NCBI RefSeq assembly: GCF_020523605.1
Contig: NZ_JAJAQI010000010.1
Location: 1-64,000, forward strand
DNA from: Roseicella aerolata
GTDB lineage: Bacteria; Pseudomonadota; Alphaproteobacteria; Acetobacterales; Acetobacteraceae
DNA length: 64,000 nt
Direction: 5' to 3'
In this document: piece by piece, positions 18,739 to 27,614 of the stretch
Layout of the letters: the number at the start of each line of letters is the position of its first letter
Numbering within the stretch: position 1 is the first letter of the stretch
Program-made: the position numbers and the translations under genes
The notes under the pieces: generated by a model
The model's database searches: none
Seen by the model: the letters and a program-made list of their open reading frames with translations, nothing else
Told to the model about the DNA's origin: nothing

Positions 18739-19503
18739 ATGCGGCTGAACCTGGTGGAGGCGGGGGAGGGCGCGCCGCTCGTGCTGCTGCACGGGCTGTT
18801 CGGCTCGGCGGGCAATTGGGGCGCGATCCAGAAGCGGCTCTCGGCCACCCGCCGCGTCCTCGTGCTCGACCTGCGCAACCACGGATCCTCCGGCCGCGAT
18901 GCCGCCATGGACTATGCCGCCATGGCGGAGGATGTCGCGGAGACGCTGCAGGCGCTCGGCGCCGCGCCGGCGGCGGTGCTCGGCCATTCCATGGGCGGCA
19001 AGGTGGCCATGGCGCTCGCCCTCACACGGCCCCGGGTCGTGGAGCGATTGGTCGTCGCCGACATCGCCCCGGTCACCTACCCGCCGGCGCTGCGCAGCTA
19101 TGTCGCGGCCATGCAGGCGGTGGCGCTGCGGCCGGACCTCACCCGGCGGGACGCCGATGCGGCGCTCGCCGAGGCGGTTCCGGAAGCCGGCATCCGCGCC
19201 TTCCTCCTGCAGAATCTCCGCTTCGGGGAGGGCGGGCCGGCCTGGCGGCTCGGCCTGGCGGAGATTGCCGCGGCCATGCCGGTGATCGAGGGCTTCCCGG
19301 AATTCCCCGGCCGCTACGAAGGGCGCGTGCTGGTGCTGGCGGGCGAGCGGTCCGGCTACATCCGCCCGGCGCATCACGAGCGCATCCGGGCGCTCTTCCC
19401 ATCGGCGGAATTCGCCACCGTGCCGGGGGCGGGCCACTGGGTGCATGCGGAGAACCCGCAGGGCTTCCTCGCCCTGGTCGAACCCTTCCTGGCGGAGGGA
19501 TAG
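18739..19503 (+). CDS. Alpha/beta hydrolase, YbfF-like esterase
   Basis: A 254-residue hydrolase. LLHGLFGSAGNWG carries the oxyanion His-Gly, GHSMGGKVAM the nucleophilic Ser, and GAGHWVHAENP the catalytic His. The segment LDLRNHGSSG is typical of the YbfF esterase group. ATG 18739 follows AGGGGAG; longer in-frame starts lie in the tandem repeat and are unlikely. The substrate is unknown. Confidence 0.87.
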   Translation: MRLNLVEAGEGAPLVLLHGLFGSAGNWGAIQKRLSATRRVLVLDLRNHGSSGRDAAMDYAAMAEDVAETLQALGAAPAAVLGHSMGGKVAMALALTRPRVVERLVVADIAPVTYPPALRSYVAAMQAVALRPDLTRRDADAALAEAVPEAGIRAFLLQNLRFGEGGPAWRLGLAEIAAAMPVIEGFPEFPGRYEGRVLVLAGERSGYIRPAHHERIRALFPSAEFATVPGAGHWVHAENPQGFLALVEPFLAEG

Positions 19504-19537
19504 GGGCGCGGGGGCCGCTCCGCCCTCCGCCGCAGGC

Positions 19538-19600
19538 CGTTGTCTGTAGAGCAACCTCACGCTGCGGGGCGTTCACGCCCCTCCGCGATCCGCTCCGGCC
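19538..19600 (-). repeat. Degenerate copy of the dispersed palindromic repeat
   Basis: Read on the minus strand this matches the first half of the 25.1-kb repeat: GCGGATCGCGGAGGGGCGTG then AACGCCCCGCAGCG and GAGGTTGCTC. The shared features are the ATCGC(C/G) (A/G)GAGG block, GTGAACG and the terminal GCTC. It lies between the convergent ends of the hydrolase and the phosphoesterase. Confidence 0.6.
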
Positions 19601-19629
19601 GCCGGGCCGCGGGCCGGCCGGCGCGGCCC

Positions 19630-20589
19630 TCAGGCCTGCGGGCCGCCCAGTTCCACCATCGTCACCTCGGACGGCATGCCGAAGCGCACCGGCAGCATGG
19701 AATTCCCGATGCCGCCGGAGACGACGAGATGCCGGCCCTCCTCCTCCACGGCGCCATAGGCATAGCGGTTGCCGTAGCGGCTGGGGACGATCGGGGAGTA
19801 GCCGCGGATGCGCACCTGGCCCCCATGGGTATGGCCGGAGAGGGTGACGGCCACGCGGCCGGGCACCTGCGGGAAGATGTCGGGCTCATGCGCCAGCAGG
19901 ATCGCCGGCGCATCATCGGTGAAGGCGGCGAGCGTCGCCGCCAGGTCATCGGCCCCGCGCAAGGCGCTGCGGTTGCGGTAGGCCCATTGGCTGCCGAGGC
20001 CACCCAGCCAGATCGGCCGCCCGTCATGGACCAGCCGCCGCGCCGCGTTGTGCAGGATGGGCAGGCCGGCGGCGGCGAAATCCGCGGCGGCTGCGGGCAG
20101 CGGGGCCTCGCCGGCCTGGGCCGCCGGGTCCTCCCACCAGTCATGGTTGCCGAGGACGGCATGCACGCCGAGTGGCGCCCGCAGCCCGGCCAGCACATCG
20201 GCCACCTCGCGGAAGCTCGGCCGGTCCGTGACGAAGCGATGATCGGCGAGGTAGTCGCCGAGCAGCACCACCAGATCCGGCTGCATGGCATTGGCCATGG
20301 CGACCGCCCGGGCCAGGCGCGGCAGGGGCGTGTGCGGCCCGCCGCAATGCGGGTCGGCGATCAGGGCGATGCTGAGCCGGAGATCGGCCGGCCAGTTGGC
20401 CGGCGCCAGCCGGTGCTGCACCACCCGCAGCGCGACGCCCGGCTCATAGCCGAAGGCATAGCCGCCGAGCCCGGCCCCGATTGCGCCGGCGCCGCCGGCC
20501 GCCCGCAGCAGGGTCCGCCGCTTCAGCCTGGCCCGCCATCCGATCCGGCTGCTTCCCCCGCGGGCGAAGGCCGCCACATCACCGTCCAT
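19630..20589 (-). CDS. Metallophosphoesterase, Tat-exported YkuE/LpxH-like
   Basis: Calcineurin-like phosphoesterase (319 aa). The five metal-binding motifs are visible: ALIADPHCGG (D-x-H), LLGDYLADH (GD), GNHDWW (GNHD), HEPD and SGHTHGGQ (GHxH). The N-terminus (RLKRRTLLRAAGGAGAIGAGL) looks like a twin-arginine-type signal or anchor, as in YkuE-like proteins of the cell surface. ATG 20589 is the best start; ATG 20610 is an alternative, and neither has a strong ribosome site. Confidence 0.83.
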   Translation of the reverse strand: MDGDVAAFARGGSSRIGWRARLKRRTLLRAAGGAGAIGAGLGGYAFGYEPGVALRVVQHRLAPANWPADLRLSIALIADPHCGGPHTPLPRLARAVAMANAMQPDLVVLLGDYLADHRFVTDRPSFREVADVLAGLRAPLGVHAVLGNHDWWEDPAAQAGEAPLPAAAADFAAAGLPILHNAARRLVHDGRPIWLGGLGSQWAYRNRSALRGADDLAATLAAFTDDAPAILLAHEPDIFPQVPGRVAVTLSGHTHGGQVRIRGYSPIVPSRYGNRYAYGAVEEEGRHLVVSGGIGNSMLPVRFGMPSEVTMVELGGPQA

Positions 20590-21046
20590 GCCTGACCCCG
20601 TCTTGCCCATCCGCGCCGCCGGCCTGGAATGCCTGGCAAGCATCGCGCCACGCATGGGGCGCGGTGATGCGGAGGGGCGGAATTGCGACCTCGGGCCAGG
20701 GTGGCGCACCGCCATCCCCGGCCTGTCCCCCGCTCTACGCGATCCTTTGCTGCTGGAATCCGAACGGTCCGGACCGGCGCTGGCGAGAGGCGGAGCGCTT
20801 CATACAGGCGCCGGTCTCGCGGAGCCACCGGAAGGGCTGGCCGGAGCTGCGCAGGCGGCCTGGGCGGAATGCCGCCGGCGCGGGGTGGCGGCAAGGCATC
20901 CCGGCGGCCCCGGGCAGGTCGCGCGGCAACCGAGCGGGGGTGGCGCCTCATGCCTCAGACGCCGGCGGCTCCCCGGGCCTCTGCTTCGCGGCAGGTGCCG
21001 CGGCGCGCCTTCGCGCGCCGCAGGTGGAAACCTGATGAGCCAGGCA
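20590..21046. other. 457-bp intergenic stretch, no gene recognised
   Basis: The stretch lies between the start of the phosphoesterase and the end of the next binding-protein gene. Open frames here have no family features and weak starts. I see no hairpin terminator and no repeat copy. Confidence 0.4.
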
Positions 21047-22279
21047 TCATCCCAGCGTGCAGCCGCCCTCGGACAGCGGCCGGAAGGCCTGTTCCGGCGG
21101 GGTGGTGGCGACCAGCCTGTAGTAGTCGAAGGGCGCCTGCGACTCCTGCGGCCGCTTGACCTCGAACAGATAGGCGGGGTGGAGCTTGCGGCCATCCACC
21201 CGGATGCTGCCGGGGCCGAAGCAGTCGTCATCCGTTGGCATGGCCTTCATCCGCGCCACAGTGTCGCGGCCGCTCTCCTTCGCGCGTGCCGCGCCCATAT
21301 CGGCGCAGGCCTTCAGGTAGTGCAGCGTCGCGGCATAGCCGCCGGCATTCATCTGGTTCGGGCAGAAGGCGCCGGTCTTGCCCTTCACCCGGTTCCAGAA
21401 GGCGCGGGTGCGGTCGTTCAGGTCCCAGTAGAAGCTCTCGGTCAGCCGCAGCCCCTGCGCGGTCTGCAGTCCCATGGTGTGGATGTCGGTGAGATAGGCG
21501 AGCATCAGCGCGATCCGCATGCCGCGCCGGCCGAGGCCGAATTCCTGCGCCTGCTTCACCGAGTTCACCGTATCCGCCCCGGCATTGGCGAGGCCGAGCA
21601 CCTTCGCGCCGCTCGCCTGCGCCTGCAGCAGCAGGCCACCAAAATCCGTGGTCTGCGGGAAGGGATAGCGGACGGCGCCCAGCACCTTGCCGCCGGCCTG
21701 CTCGATGAACTGGCGCGCCTCGCGCTCGATCTGGTGGCCGAAGGCGTAGTCGGCGGTGATGAAGAACCAGCTTTCGCCGCCATCCCGCACCATCGCCTGG
21801 CTGGTCGCCTTGGCCAGCATGTAGGTGTCGTAGGTCCAGTGGACGGTGTTGGGCGTGCATTGCGCGCCGGTGAGCGCCGCGGTGGAGGCGCCGGAGGCGA
21901 GGAAGACCTTGTTCTTCTCCCGTGCGATGCCGGCCACCGCGAGCCCGACCGCCGAGTTGTTGCAGTCCACCACGGCATCCACGTCGCGCTGGTCGAACCA
22001 TTGCCGGACGGTGTTGACGCCGACATCGGTCTTGTTCTGGTGGTCGGCCTGCAGGATCTCGACGCGCAGCCCGGGCTGGGACTGGCGCATCTCCTCCACC
22101 GCCTGCTGCACGCAGGCGAGCGTCGTGGGGCCGGACCAGTCGCGATAGGGGCCGGAGAAATCGGACAACACGCCGAGCCGGATGACGGGCGAGGCCTGCG
22201 CGCGGCCGCGCGCGGCGGGCAGGGCGGCCAGGCCGGCGCCGGCCGCGACCAGGCCGCGGCGGGTGAGGGGGTGCTGCAT
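21047..22279 (-). CDS. Branched-chain-type ABC substrate-binding protein
   Basis: Periplasmic binding protein (410 aa). Signal: MQHPLTRRGLVAAGAGLAALPAARGRAQA. Mature start: VIRLGVLSDFSGPYRDWSGP. The segments DCNNSAVGLAVAGIAREKNK and FFITADYAFGHQIE are typical of the Roseomonas/Bradyrhizobium-type amide or aromatic-acid receptors of this family. ATG 22279 has a GAGGAG ribosome site. No cognate permease genes are in the window, and the ligand is unknown. Confidence 0.87.
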   Translation of the reverse strand: MQHPLTRRGLVAAGAGLAALPAARGRAQASPVIRLGVLSDFSGPYRDWSGPTTLACVQQAVEEMRQSQPGLRVEILQADHQNKTDVGVNTVRQWFDQRDVDAVVDCNNSAVGLAVAGIAREKNKVFLASGASTAALTGAQCTPNTVHWTYDTYMLAKATSQAMVRDGGESWFFITADYAFGHQIEREARQFIEQAGGKVLGAVRYPFPQTTDFGGLLLQAQASGAKVLGLANAGADTVNSVKQAQEFGLGRRGMRIALMLAYLTDIHTMGLQTAQGLRLTESFYWDLNDRTRAFWNRVKGKTGAFCPNQMNAGGYAATLHYLKACADMGAARAKESGRDTVARMKAMPTDDDCFGPGSIRVDGRKLHPAYLFEVKRPQESQAPFDYYRLVATTPPEQAFRPLSEGGCTLG

Positions 22280-22397
22280 GGACGTGCTCCTCGGGCTTGT
22301 TCCGGGCGCGGGCAGGTCCGCGGCCGGCTCTTCTTGGCCCCGAGCATGCGGAACCTCGCCGGGTTTGGGAACCCTGCGCGCCGGTCCCGCCCCGGCC

Positions 22398-23102
22398 CTA
22401 TTGCGGCTTGAAGCTGCTGCGCTTCGCGGCATCCGCCGCGCGCCAGAGATACCAGGCGGCGACGCTGCGCCAGGGTGCCCAAGCCTCGCCGATCGTGGCC
22501 AGGGCTTTCGGCTTCGGCTGCTCCTCCAGCCCCGCCGCCACCTTCCAGCCCTCCCGCACGCCGAAATCGTCGACCGGCAGCACATCCGGCCGGCCCAGGG
22601 TGAAGATCAGCAGCATCTCCACCGTCCAGCGCCCGACGCCGCGGATCGCCACCAGCCGCTCGATCAGCGCCGCGTCGGAGAGGCGGGCGCAGCCCTCCCG
22701 CGTCGGCACCAGGCCGCCCACGGCCTTCTCCGCAATGTCGCGGATCGCGGCGATCTTCGCCTGGGAGAAGCCGCAGGCGCGCATCGCCTCGGCCTGCGTT
22801 GCCAGCACCGCCTCGGGCGGCGGGAAGGCATGGCCGGGATGCAGCGCAAGGAAGCGGCCGAGGATCGCCTCCGCCGCGCGGCCATGCACCTGCTGGTGGG
22901 CAATGGCGCGTACCAGCGCCTCATAGGGTTCGCGCTGCACCGGCGCCAGCGTGCAGGGGCCGATCCGGCGGATCACCGGCTTCAGCACCGGGTCGCGCCG
23001 CAGGTGGCGTTCCGCCTTCGCCCAGGCGCCGCTGGCCGGCGCCGGGGGCGCGCCGTTGCCGACGATCTCCACCATCAGCGGCGCTCCGCCCGGCCCGGAC
23101 AT
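22398..23102 (-). CDS. DNA-3-methyladenine glycosylase II (AlkA-like)
   Basis: HhH-GPD DNA repair enzyme (234 aa) that removes alkylated bases. The helix-hairpin-helix is LVAIRGVGRWTVEMLLIF and the catalytic Asp is in DVLPVDDFGV. AIAHQQVHGRAAEAI is the conserved N-terminal helix. It lacks the extra N-terminal domain of E. coli AlkA, so it is the short form. ATG 23102 follows AGGAGA; an internal ATG at 23075 is a less likely start. Confidence 0.87.
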   Translation of the reverse strand: MSGPGGAPLMVEIVGNGAPPAPASGAWAKAERHLRRDPVLKPVIRRIGPCTLAPVQREPYEALVRAIAHQQVHGRAAEAILGRFLALHPGHAFPPPEAVLATQAEAMRACGFSQAKIAAIRDIAEKAVGGLVPTREGCARLSDAALIERLVAIRGVGRWTVEMLLIFTLGRPDVLPVDDFGVREGWKVAAGLEEQPKPKALATIGEAWAPWRSVAAWYLWRAADAAKRSSFKPQ

Positions 23103-23524
23103 GCGGATTCTCCTGCCGGTGCGGCGCCGGTGGTCGTCATGCGGTGCTCCCCCTCCTCCATCATGCGGCGATCACAGCCTGTCCGGGCGCCGGGCGCCAG
23201 CGGCGCGGCGCGCCAGGGCCGGGGCGCGTCACATCCGCTGGAAGGGTGAATGCATGCTTGAGAAGGTAACTTCGGCGGTGCGACACTGCGGAACAACCGT
23301 TCCCGGCCCCCCGGCACGGCCAGAGTTTCCGGCCGAAGCGCCGCGGCCCATGACCGGCAAGCCCGGGAGTCCGGCCTGCCATCCGGACCATGGGCCGGAA
23401 CACGGCGTGGAAGCATGTGCATTCATCAGGGTGACATCGCTTCGCAGATCGGCCCGGGCGAGGGGCCGCTGGTTTCCGGGTTGCCCTCGCGCGGCCACCA
23501 TGTCACGGCACGATCGGAGGCTCC
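23103..23524. promoter_or_regulatory. 422-bp divergent intergenic region
   Basis: This region separates the divergent glycosylase and protealysin genes and must hold both promoters. It contains a relatively AT-rich patch at about 23240-23300. CGGAGGCTCC just before 23525 is the ribosome site of the protease. No convincing gene or repeat is seen. Confidence 0.4.
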
Positions 23525-24616
23525 ATGAGCGCCGCCTGCACATGCCACCACCGGCATTCCATTTTCTGCATCCTGCCGCCGCACATGCTCGATGCGATGG
23601 CCCGCAACGGCTCCCCCGCCCAGCGCGCCGCCGCGCTCAACACCCTGGCGAGCGACCAGACCTTCCGGGCGCTGCGCGCCAACCTGGCCGGCCGGCCCCT
23701 GCCGCTTGCCCGCCGCCGCGGCGCGACCTCGCCGCAGCAGCGGCCAGCCCGCACCATCTACTCCGCGGGGAACAAGGAGGTGCTTCCGGGCCGGATCGTG
23801 CGGACGGAGCAGGACGGCCCGACCGGCGACGAGGCCGTGGACGAGGCCTTCGACGGGCTCGGCCAGACCCTCGACTTCTACGCCTCGGCCTTCGACCGCA
23901 ACTCGATCGACGACGAGGGCATGCCGCTCGACGCCACCGTGCATTACGGGGACAGCTACGACAACGCCTTCTGGGACGGCCGGCGCATGGTCTTCGGCGA
24001 TGGCGACGCGGAGCTGTTCAACCGCTTCACCATTGCCCTCGACATCATCGGCCATGAGCTGGCGCATGGCGTGACGGAGGATGAGGGCGGGCTGATCTAT
24101 GCCCACCAGTCCGGCGCGCTGAACGAATCGCTCTCCGACGTCTTCGGCGCGCTCATCCGCCAGTCGCAGCCCGGCCGGCTGCAGACGGCCGAGGAGGCGG
24201 ACTGGCTGATCGGCACCGGCCTGTTCACCGACCGCGTGCAGGGCAAGGCGCTGCGCTCCATGAAGGAGCCGGGCACGGCCTATGACGATCCGGTCCTCGG
24301 CAAGGATCCGCAGCCCGGGCACATGGACCGCTTCGTCAACACCAACCGCGACAATGGCGGCGTGCACATCAATTCCGGCATCCCGAACCGGGCCTTCTAC
24401 CTCGCGGCGACCGCGCTCGGCGGCCATGCCTGGGAGAAGGCCGGCCGCATCTGGTACGAGACGCTGCGCGACAGCCGGCTGCGGCCGAATACCGGCTTCA
24501 GCCGCTTCGCCCGCCTGACCATCGACGTGGCCGGCCGGCTCCACGGCAGCGCCAGCACGGAAAAGGCCGCGGTGGTCCAGGCCTGGTCGGAGGTGGGGGT
24601 GCTGCGGACGAGCTGA
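23525..24616 (+). CDS. M4 family metalloprotease, protealysin type
   Basis: Zinc protease (363 aa). The metal site is HELAH (His177, Glu178, His181) with the third ligand in NESLSDVFG (Glu201). The substrate-stabilising His is in GGVHINSGIPNRAF. The short N-terminal propeptide (about residues 1-76) carries HSIFCILPPHMLDAMA, the hallmark of protealysin precursors, whose Cys inhibits the zinc. There is no classical signal peptide, again as in protealysins. The inhibitor gene starts directly after the stop, an arrangement known for protealysin-emfourin pairs. Confidence 0.9.
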   Translation: MSAACTCHHRHSIFCILPPHMLDAMARNGSPAQRAAALNTLASDQTFRALRANLAGRPLPLARRRGATSPQQRPARTIYSAGNKEVLPGRIVRTEQDGPTGDEAVDEAFDGLGQTLDFYASAFDRNSIDDEGMPLDATVHYGDSYDNAFWDGRRMVFGDGDAELFNRFTIALDIIGHELAHGVTEDEGGLIYAHQSGALNESLSDVFGALIRQSQPGRLQTAEEADWLIGTGLFTDRVQGKALRSMKEPGTAYDDPVLGKDPQPGHMDRFVNTNRDNGGVHINSGIPNRAFYLAATALGGHAWEKAGRIWYETLRDSRLRPNTGFSRFARLTIDVAGRLHGSASTEKAAVVQAWSEVGVLRTS

Positions 24617-25078
24617 ATGGGGCGCCGCGCCACGGCCGCCCTTGCTGCCCTCGCTTGTATCATCATGCCGCTGCCCGGCTGCGGCGATGCACATGGCCAG
24701 GCCGCCGGGACCGCGGCGAGGGACGGAGCGGGCGCCATGGAGATCGAGTTCGAGATGGAAGGCGGGCTGGCCCATATGCCGGGACTGGCCTGCCCCGTGG
24801 TCATCGCGCCGGACCGGCTGCCCGAGGCGGAGGCGCAGGCGATCCGCGACCAGGTCGCGGCCGCGCAATTCTTCGACCGGCCGGTGCAGGGCGGCGCGCC
24901 GCCAGGCCGCGGCGCTGACCGGCGCAGCTACATCCTCACCATCACCGAGGGCACGCGGCGCCGCACGCTGGTCGTGGCCGAGCCGATCGAGGATGAGGCG
25001 CTCCGCTGCCTGGTCCGGCTGATCGAGGTGCAGGCGCGCGCGGCGCGCCGGCGGGGCGCGGGCGGCCAGCCGCCCTGA
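24617..25078 (+). CDS. Emfourin-like protealysin inhibitor, possible lipoprotein
   Basis: Residues 41 onward (MEIEFEMEGGLAHMPGL, ADRLPEAEA-like region, SYILTITEG, then a C-terminal helix) match the emfourin fold, a small slow-binding inhibitor of M4 proteases. The longest frame starts at ATG 24617, directly after the protease stop, and adds a 40-residue leader with a lipobox-like MPLPGC (Cys22). That would anchor the inhibitor in the envelope. An internal ATG at 24737, preceded by GGGACGGAGC, would give a plain cytoplasmic inhibitor of 113 residues. Both starts are possible; the leader looks genuine but is unusual. Confidence 0.72.
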   Translation: MGRRATAALAALACIIMPLPGCGDAHGQAAGTAARDGAGAMEIEFEMEGGLAHMPGLACPVVIAPDRLPEAEAQAIRDQVAAAQFFDRPVQGGAPPGRGADRRSYILTITEGTRRRTLVVAEPIEDEALRCLVRLIEVQARAARRRGAGGQPP

Positions 25079-25110
25079 GGGTGCCGCCGGGCGGCCGGCC
25101 GGCGCCGGCC

Positions 25111-25215
25111 TAGAGCAGATCGCCAGAGGCCGTGAACGACCGAAGGCGTGAATCTGCTCGGAAAACAAGGAGTTACAGCGGATGAGCGTTCAGTTCTGAA
25201 CGCAATCCGCTGTAG
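25111..25215 (+). repeat. Dispersed two-hairpin repeat, copy A
   Basis: The unit of about 105 bases opens TAGAGCAGATCGCC. AGCAGAT at 25114-25120 pairs with ATCTGCT at 25152-25158. Then comes CGGAAAACAAGGAG and a near-perfect 37-base palindrome (25176-25212) whose core GCGTTCAG/CTGAACGC has a two-base loop. It ends CCGCTGTAG. The lactate permease gene stops inside it at 25173. Confidence 0.9.
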
Positions 25216-26615
25216 CCGCCCAGCAGCGGGATGGCCGCCCAGCCCAGGGCCAGCACCAGCCCGGCCCAGGGCAGCAGCAGCCGCCAGAGCTGCGCCGGCC
25301 GCGTGCCATCGGCCAGCAGGCCGCAGATCATCGCCGTCACGCCGAGGCTGAGCCCGACGCCGGCCGCGCCGGCGAAATTCTGGATGGCCGGCGCGAGGCC
25401 CGGCGGCAGGCCGGCCGCGGCGCCCAGCGCGACCTGCACCGGCATCAGTGCGGCGTTGGAGCCGACATTGCTGCCGGTGACGAGGCCGGAGAGCAGCGCG
25501 AGGGGCGCCACCGCATAGGGCGCCAGCGGCCCGAGCGCCGCGGCGGCGGCGCCGGCCAGCGAGGCGGCGATGCCGCTGCCGGCCAGCAGCCGCCCGAGCA
25601 GCACATAGAGCAGCAGCACGGCCGCCGGCCGGCGCGCCCGGGCCAGCGCCGCGCCGGCCCGCGCCGCCCCGTCCGGCCGCGCCAGCAGCAGCCCGCCCGC
25701 GACCAGCCACAGCACCACCGCCACATGGGTCAGCGGCAGGGGCGGATAGTCCGGGAAGGGCCGGAAGGCGGGCGCGCCCTGCCAGAGCCGGGCCACGAGC
25801 AGGCAGGCGGTCAGCAGCAGATAGGGCGCCGCGCGGCCGAGCGCGGCGCGCGGGTCGCGCGGCGGGTCTGCCCGCCACAGTGCCCAGAGCATGACCGGCC
25901 CCGCCGAGAGGATGCCCGCCAGTTCGAAGGGCAGGGTGGCCGCGCTGAGGACCAGCAGCCCCGCCAGGATGGCCAGCATGGCGGCCTGCACCGTCCGCTC
26001 CCGCCCCGGCACGGGCAGGCCGGCCCGGGCCGAGAGCGACCAGAACAGCGGCGCCAGCAGCACCAGCCAGGCCGCCGTCAGCCAGGCGCTGCCGAGCGAC
26101 AGCACCTGCCCCGGCACCCCGGACAGCGCGGCGCCGAGCGCCGTGCCGGGCCCGAGCCCGCCCCAGGGCACCATGACCAGCGCCAGGAGCGCCAGCGCGC
26201 CCGTCGGCGCCCCGCCCAGCCCCATGCGCCGCAGCGCCGAGAGGGCGAAGACGGCACCTACCGCGAAGCCGGTCACGCTCTCGAGGAACACTCCCATCGG
26301 CAGGGTCACGGCGAAGACCCGGGCCGGGCTGGGCGCCGGCGCCTCGGCCGCCGTCTCCTCCCGCGTCACCGCGGCATGGAAGAGCAGCCCGCCCGAGATC
26401 ACCGCGACCGGCTGCAGGCCGAGGTAAAGCCCGCGCAGCGCCTGGTCGGCCAGGAAGCCGGGCAGGGCGGCGGCTTCGGGCAGGGTGGCCAGCACCGCCG
26501 GGAGCGCGGCGGCAAGGGCGATGAGGCAGGCGGCGGCCGGGCTGGCGCGCCCGCTGCCGAGCAGGGCCAGGAGCACGACCAGCGGCAGGGCCTGCAGCGC
26601 CAGCGTCACCGGCAC
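25173..26615 (-). CDS. L-lactate permease (LctP/LldP) family transporter
   Basis: Polytopic membrane carrier (480 aa, somewhat shorter than the usual 550). LPMGVFLESVTGFAVG and SGLVTGSNVGSNAALMPVQ are family signatures, and at least ten hydrophobic segments are visible. It should import lactate or glycolate with protons. The start is GTG at 26615. The last codons (from about SGLRSELNA) and the stop are encoded by the palindromic repeat, so the native C-terminus was probably different. Confidence 0.85.
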   Translation of the reverse strand: MPVTLALQALPLVVLLALLGSGRASPAAACLIALAAALPAVLATLPEAAALPGFLADQALRGLYLGLQPVAVISGGLLFHAAVTREETAAEAPAPSPARVFAVTLPMGVFLESVTGFAVGAVFALSALRRMGLGGAPTGALALLALVMVPWGGLGPGTALGAALSGVPGQVLSLGSAWLTAAWLVLLAPLFWSLSARAGLPVPGRERTVQAAMLAILAGLLVLSAATLPFELAGILSAGPVMLWALWRADPPRDPRAALGRAAPYLLLTACLLVARLWQGAPAFRPFPDYPPLPLTHVAVVLWLVAGGLLLARPDGAARAGAALARARRPAAVLLLYVLLGRLLAGSGIAASLAGAAAAALGPLAPYAVAPLALLSGLVTGSNVGSNAALMPVQVALGAAAGLPPGLAPAIQNFAGAAGVGLSLGVTAMICGLLADGTRPAQLWRLLLPWAGLVLALGWAAIPLLGGYSGLRSELNAHPL

Positions 26616-26656
26616 CGCCTTGCGCCGGTGGCCGGGAGCGGCTTGTCTCCGCCCCG

Positions 26657-27058
26657 ATGTCCGATCTCTACGCCGCCTATGGCAGCAATCTCTGGCACGC
26701 GCAGATGGCGGCGCGCTGCCCCGGCGCCACGGTCGCGGGCGCGCTGGTGCTGCCCGGCTGGCGCCTGGCCGTGCGCAAATTCGCGCTGGTCGAGGAAGAC
26801 CCGGCGGCGGGCTGCCCGATCGGCCTCTGGCGGGTGACGCGGGGCCATCTCGAATCGCTCGACCGGTATGAGGGGCCGCATACCTATGCGCGCCGCCTCA
26901 TCCCCCTGCCGGATGGGCAGCGGGCCTGGATCTACCTGGAACTGGTGCACCGCCCCGGCCCGCCGGCGGCCGAATATGTCGAGCGGCTGCGGCGCGGCTA
27001 TGCGGATTTCGGCTTCGACGCCGCACCGCTGGAGGCGGCGCTCGCCCGTGGCGGCTAG
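26657..27058 (+). CDS. Gamma-glutamylcyclotransferase-like (GGCT/AIG2) protein
   Basis: A 133-residue protein with the N-terminal YAAYGSNL substrate-binding loop of the GGCT fold. The catalytic-type Glu lies in LDRYEGPHTYAR. Relatives release 5-oxoproline from gamma-glutamyl amines. The gene diverges from the lactate permease with 41 bases between starts. Its TAG stop is the first triplet of repeat copy B. Confidence 0.8.
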   Translation: MSDLYAAYGSNLWHAQMAARCPGATVAGALVLPGWRLAVRKFALVEEDPAAGCPIGLWRVTRGHLESLDRYEGPHTYARRLIPLPDGQRAWIYLELVHRPGPPAAEYVERLRRGYADFGFDAAPLEAALARGG

Positions 27059-27160
27059 AGCAGATCGCCGGAGGCCGTGAACGACCGAAGGCGTGAATCT
27101 GCTCGGAAAACAAGGAGCACCAGCGGATGGGCGTCCAGACAGGAACGCGATCCGCTGTAG
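27056..27160 (+). repeat. Dispersed two-hairpin repeat, copy B
   Basis: It is nearly identical to copy A through the first half (TAGAGCAGATCGCC to CTCGGAAAACAAGGAG). The second hairpin is CAGCGGATGGGCGT paired with GAACGCGATCCGCTG and is less perfect. It overlaps the stop codon of the GGCT-like gene. Confidence 0.9.
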
Positions 27161-27178
27161 GGCAGGAGGCGGGGCGGC

Positions 27179-27229
27179 GTGAACGACCAGAGGCACGACT
27201 CTGCCCGGAAAGAACGGGGCTGCAGCGGC
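27179..27229 (+). repeat. Partial, diverged repeat copy C
   Basis: GTGAACGACCAGAGGCACGA, CTCTGCCCGGAAAGAACGGG and GCAGCGG follow the middle of copies A and B with about one change in five bases. It lies 18 bases after copy B. The remaining sequence to 27614 shows no gene I can support. Confidence 0.7.
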
Positions 27230-27614
27230 TGGGCCTGCGGGCCTGGAGGCATTCCACCGCAAGCGCCGATCGCTGCGGCCGGGCATGGCCGTGGCGTGAC
27301 GCGCTGGCGCGGCCGGCAGGAAGAAGCCCGTCGCGCGCCGCCCCTGCATGCCTCGCCCCCTCTGCCGTGCCGTGGCCGAAGCCTGCCCGGCGGGTCGGCC
27401 CGGCGGCAATCGGTCCGGCAGCGTGCCAGCAGCGCGGCCCACGCATGGCCAAGCGGTGAATTGCCTTCCCGCCCCGCGCCGTGGGATTGCCGCCCCAGCC
27501 TGCGGGCGCCCGGTCGGACGATCTCCGGCGGCAAGCGCGGGTCCCTGCAAGTCCGGCCTGCCGCCGGGCGGGCCAAGCCGGAGGCCGACCTGATGCCGCA
27601 TCGCCGGAGCGCGG

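Noticed and set aside
16663-19560. A 965-codon antisense frame over the quinone oxidoreductase, exporter and hydrolase
   Set aside because: The sense genes carry clear family motifs; the antisense product has none.
20590-21046. Short open frames in the 457-bp gap
   Set aside because: No ribosome sites, no family features and composition typical of random GC-rich DNA.
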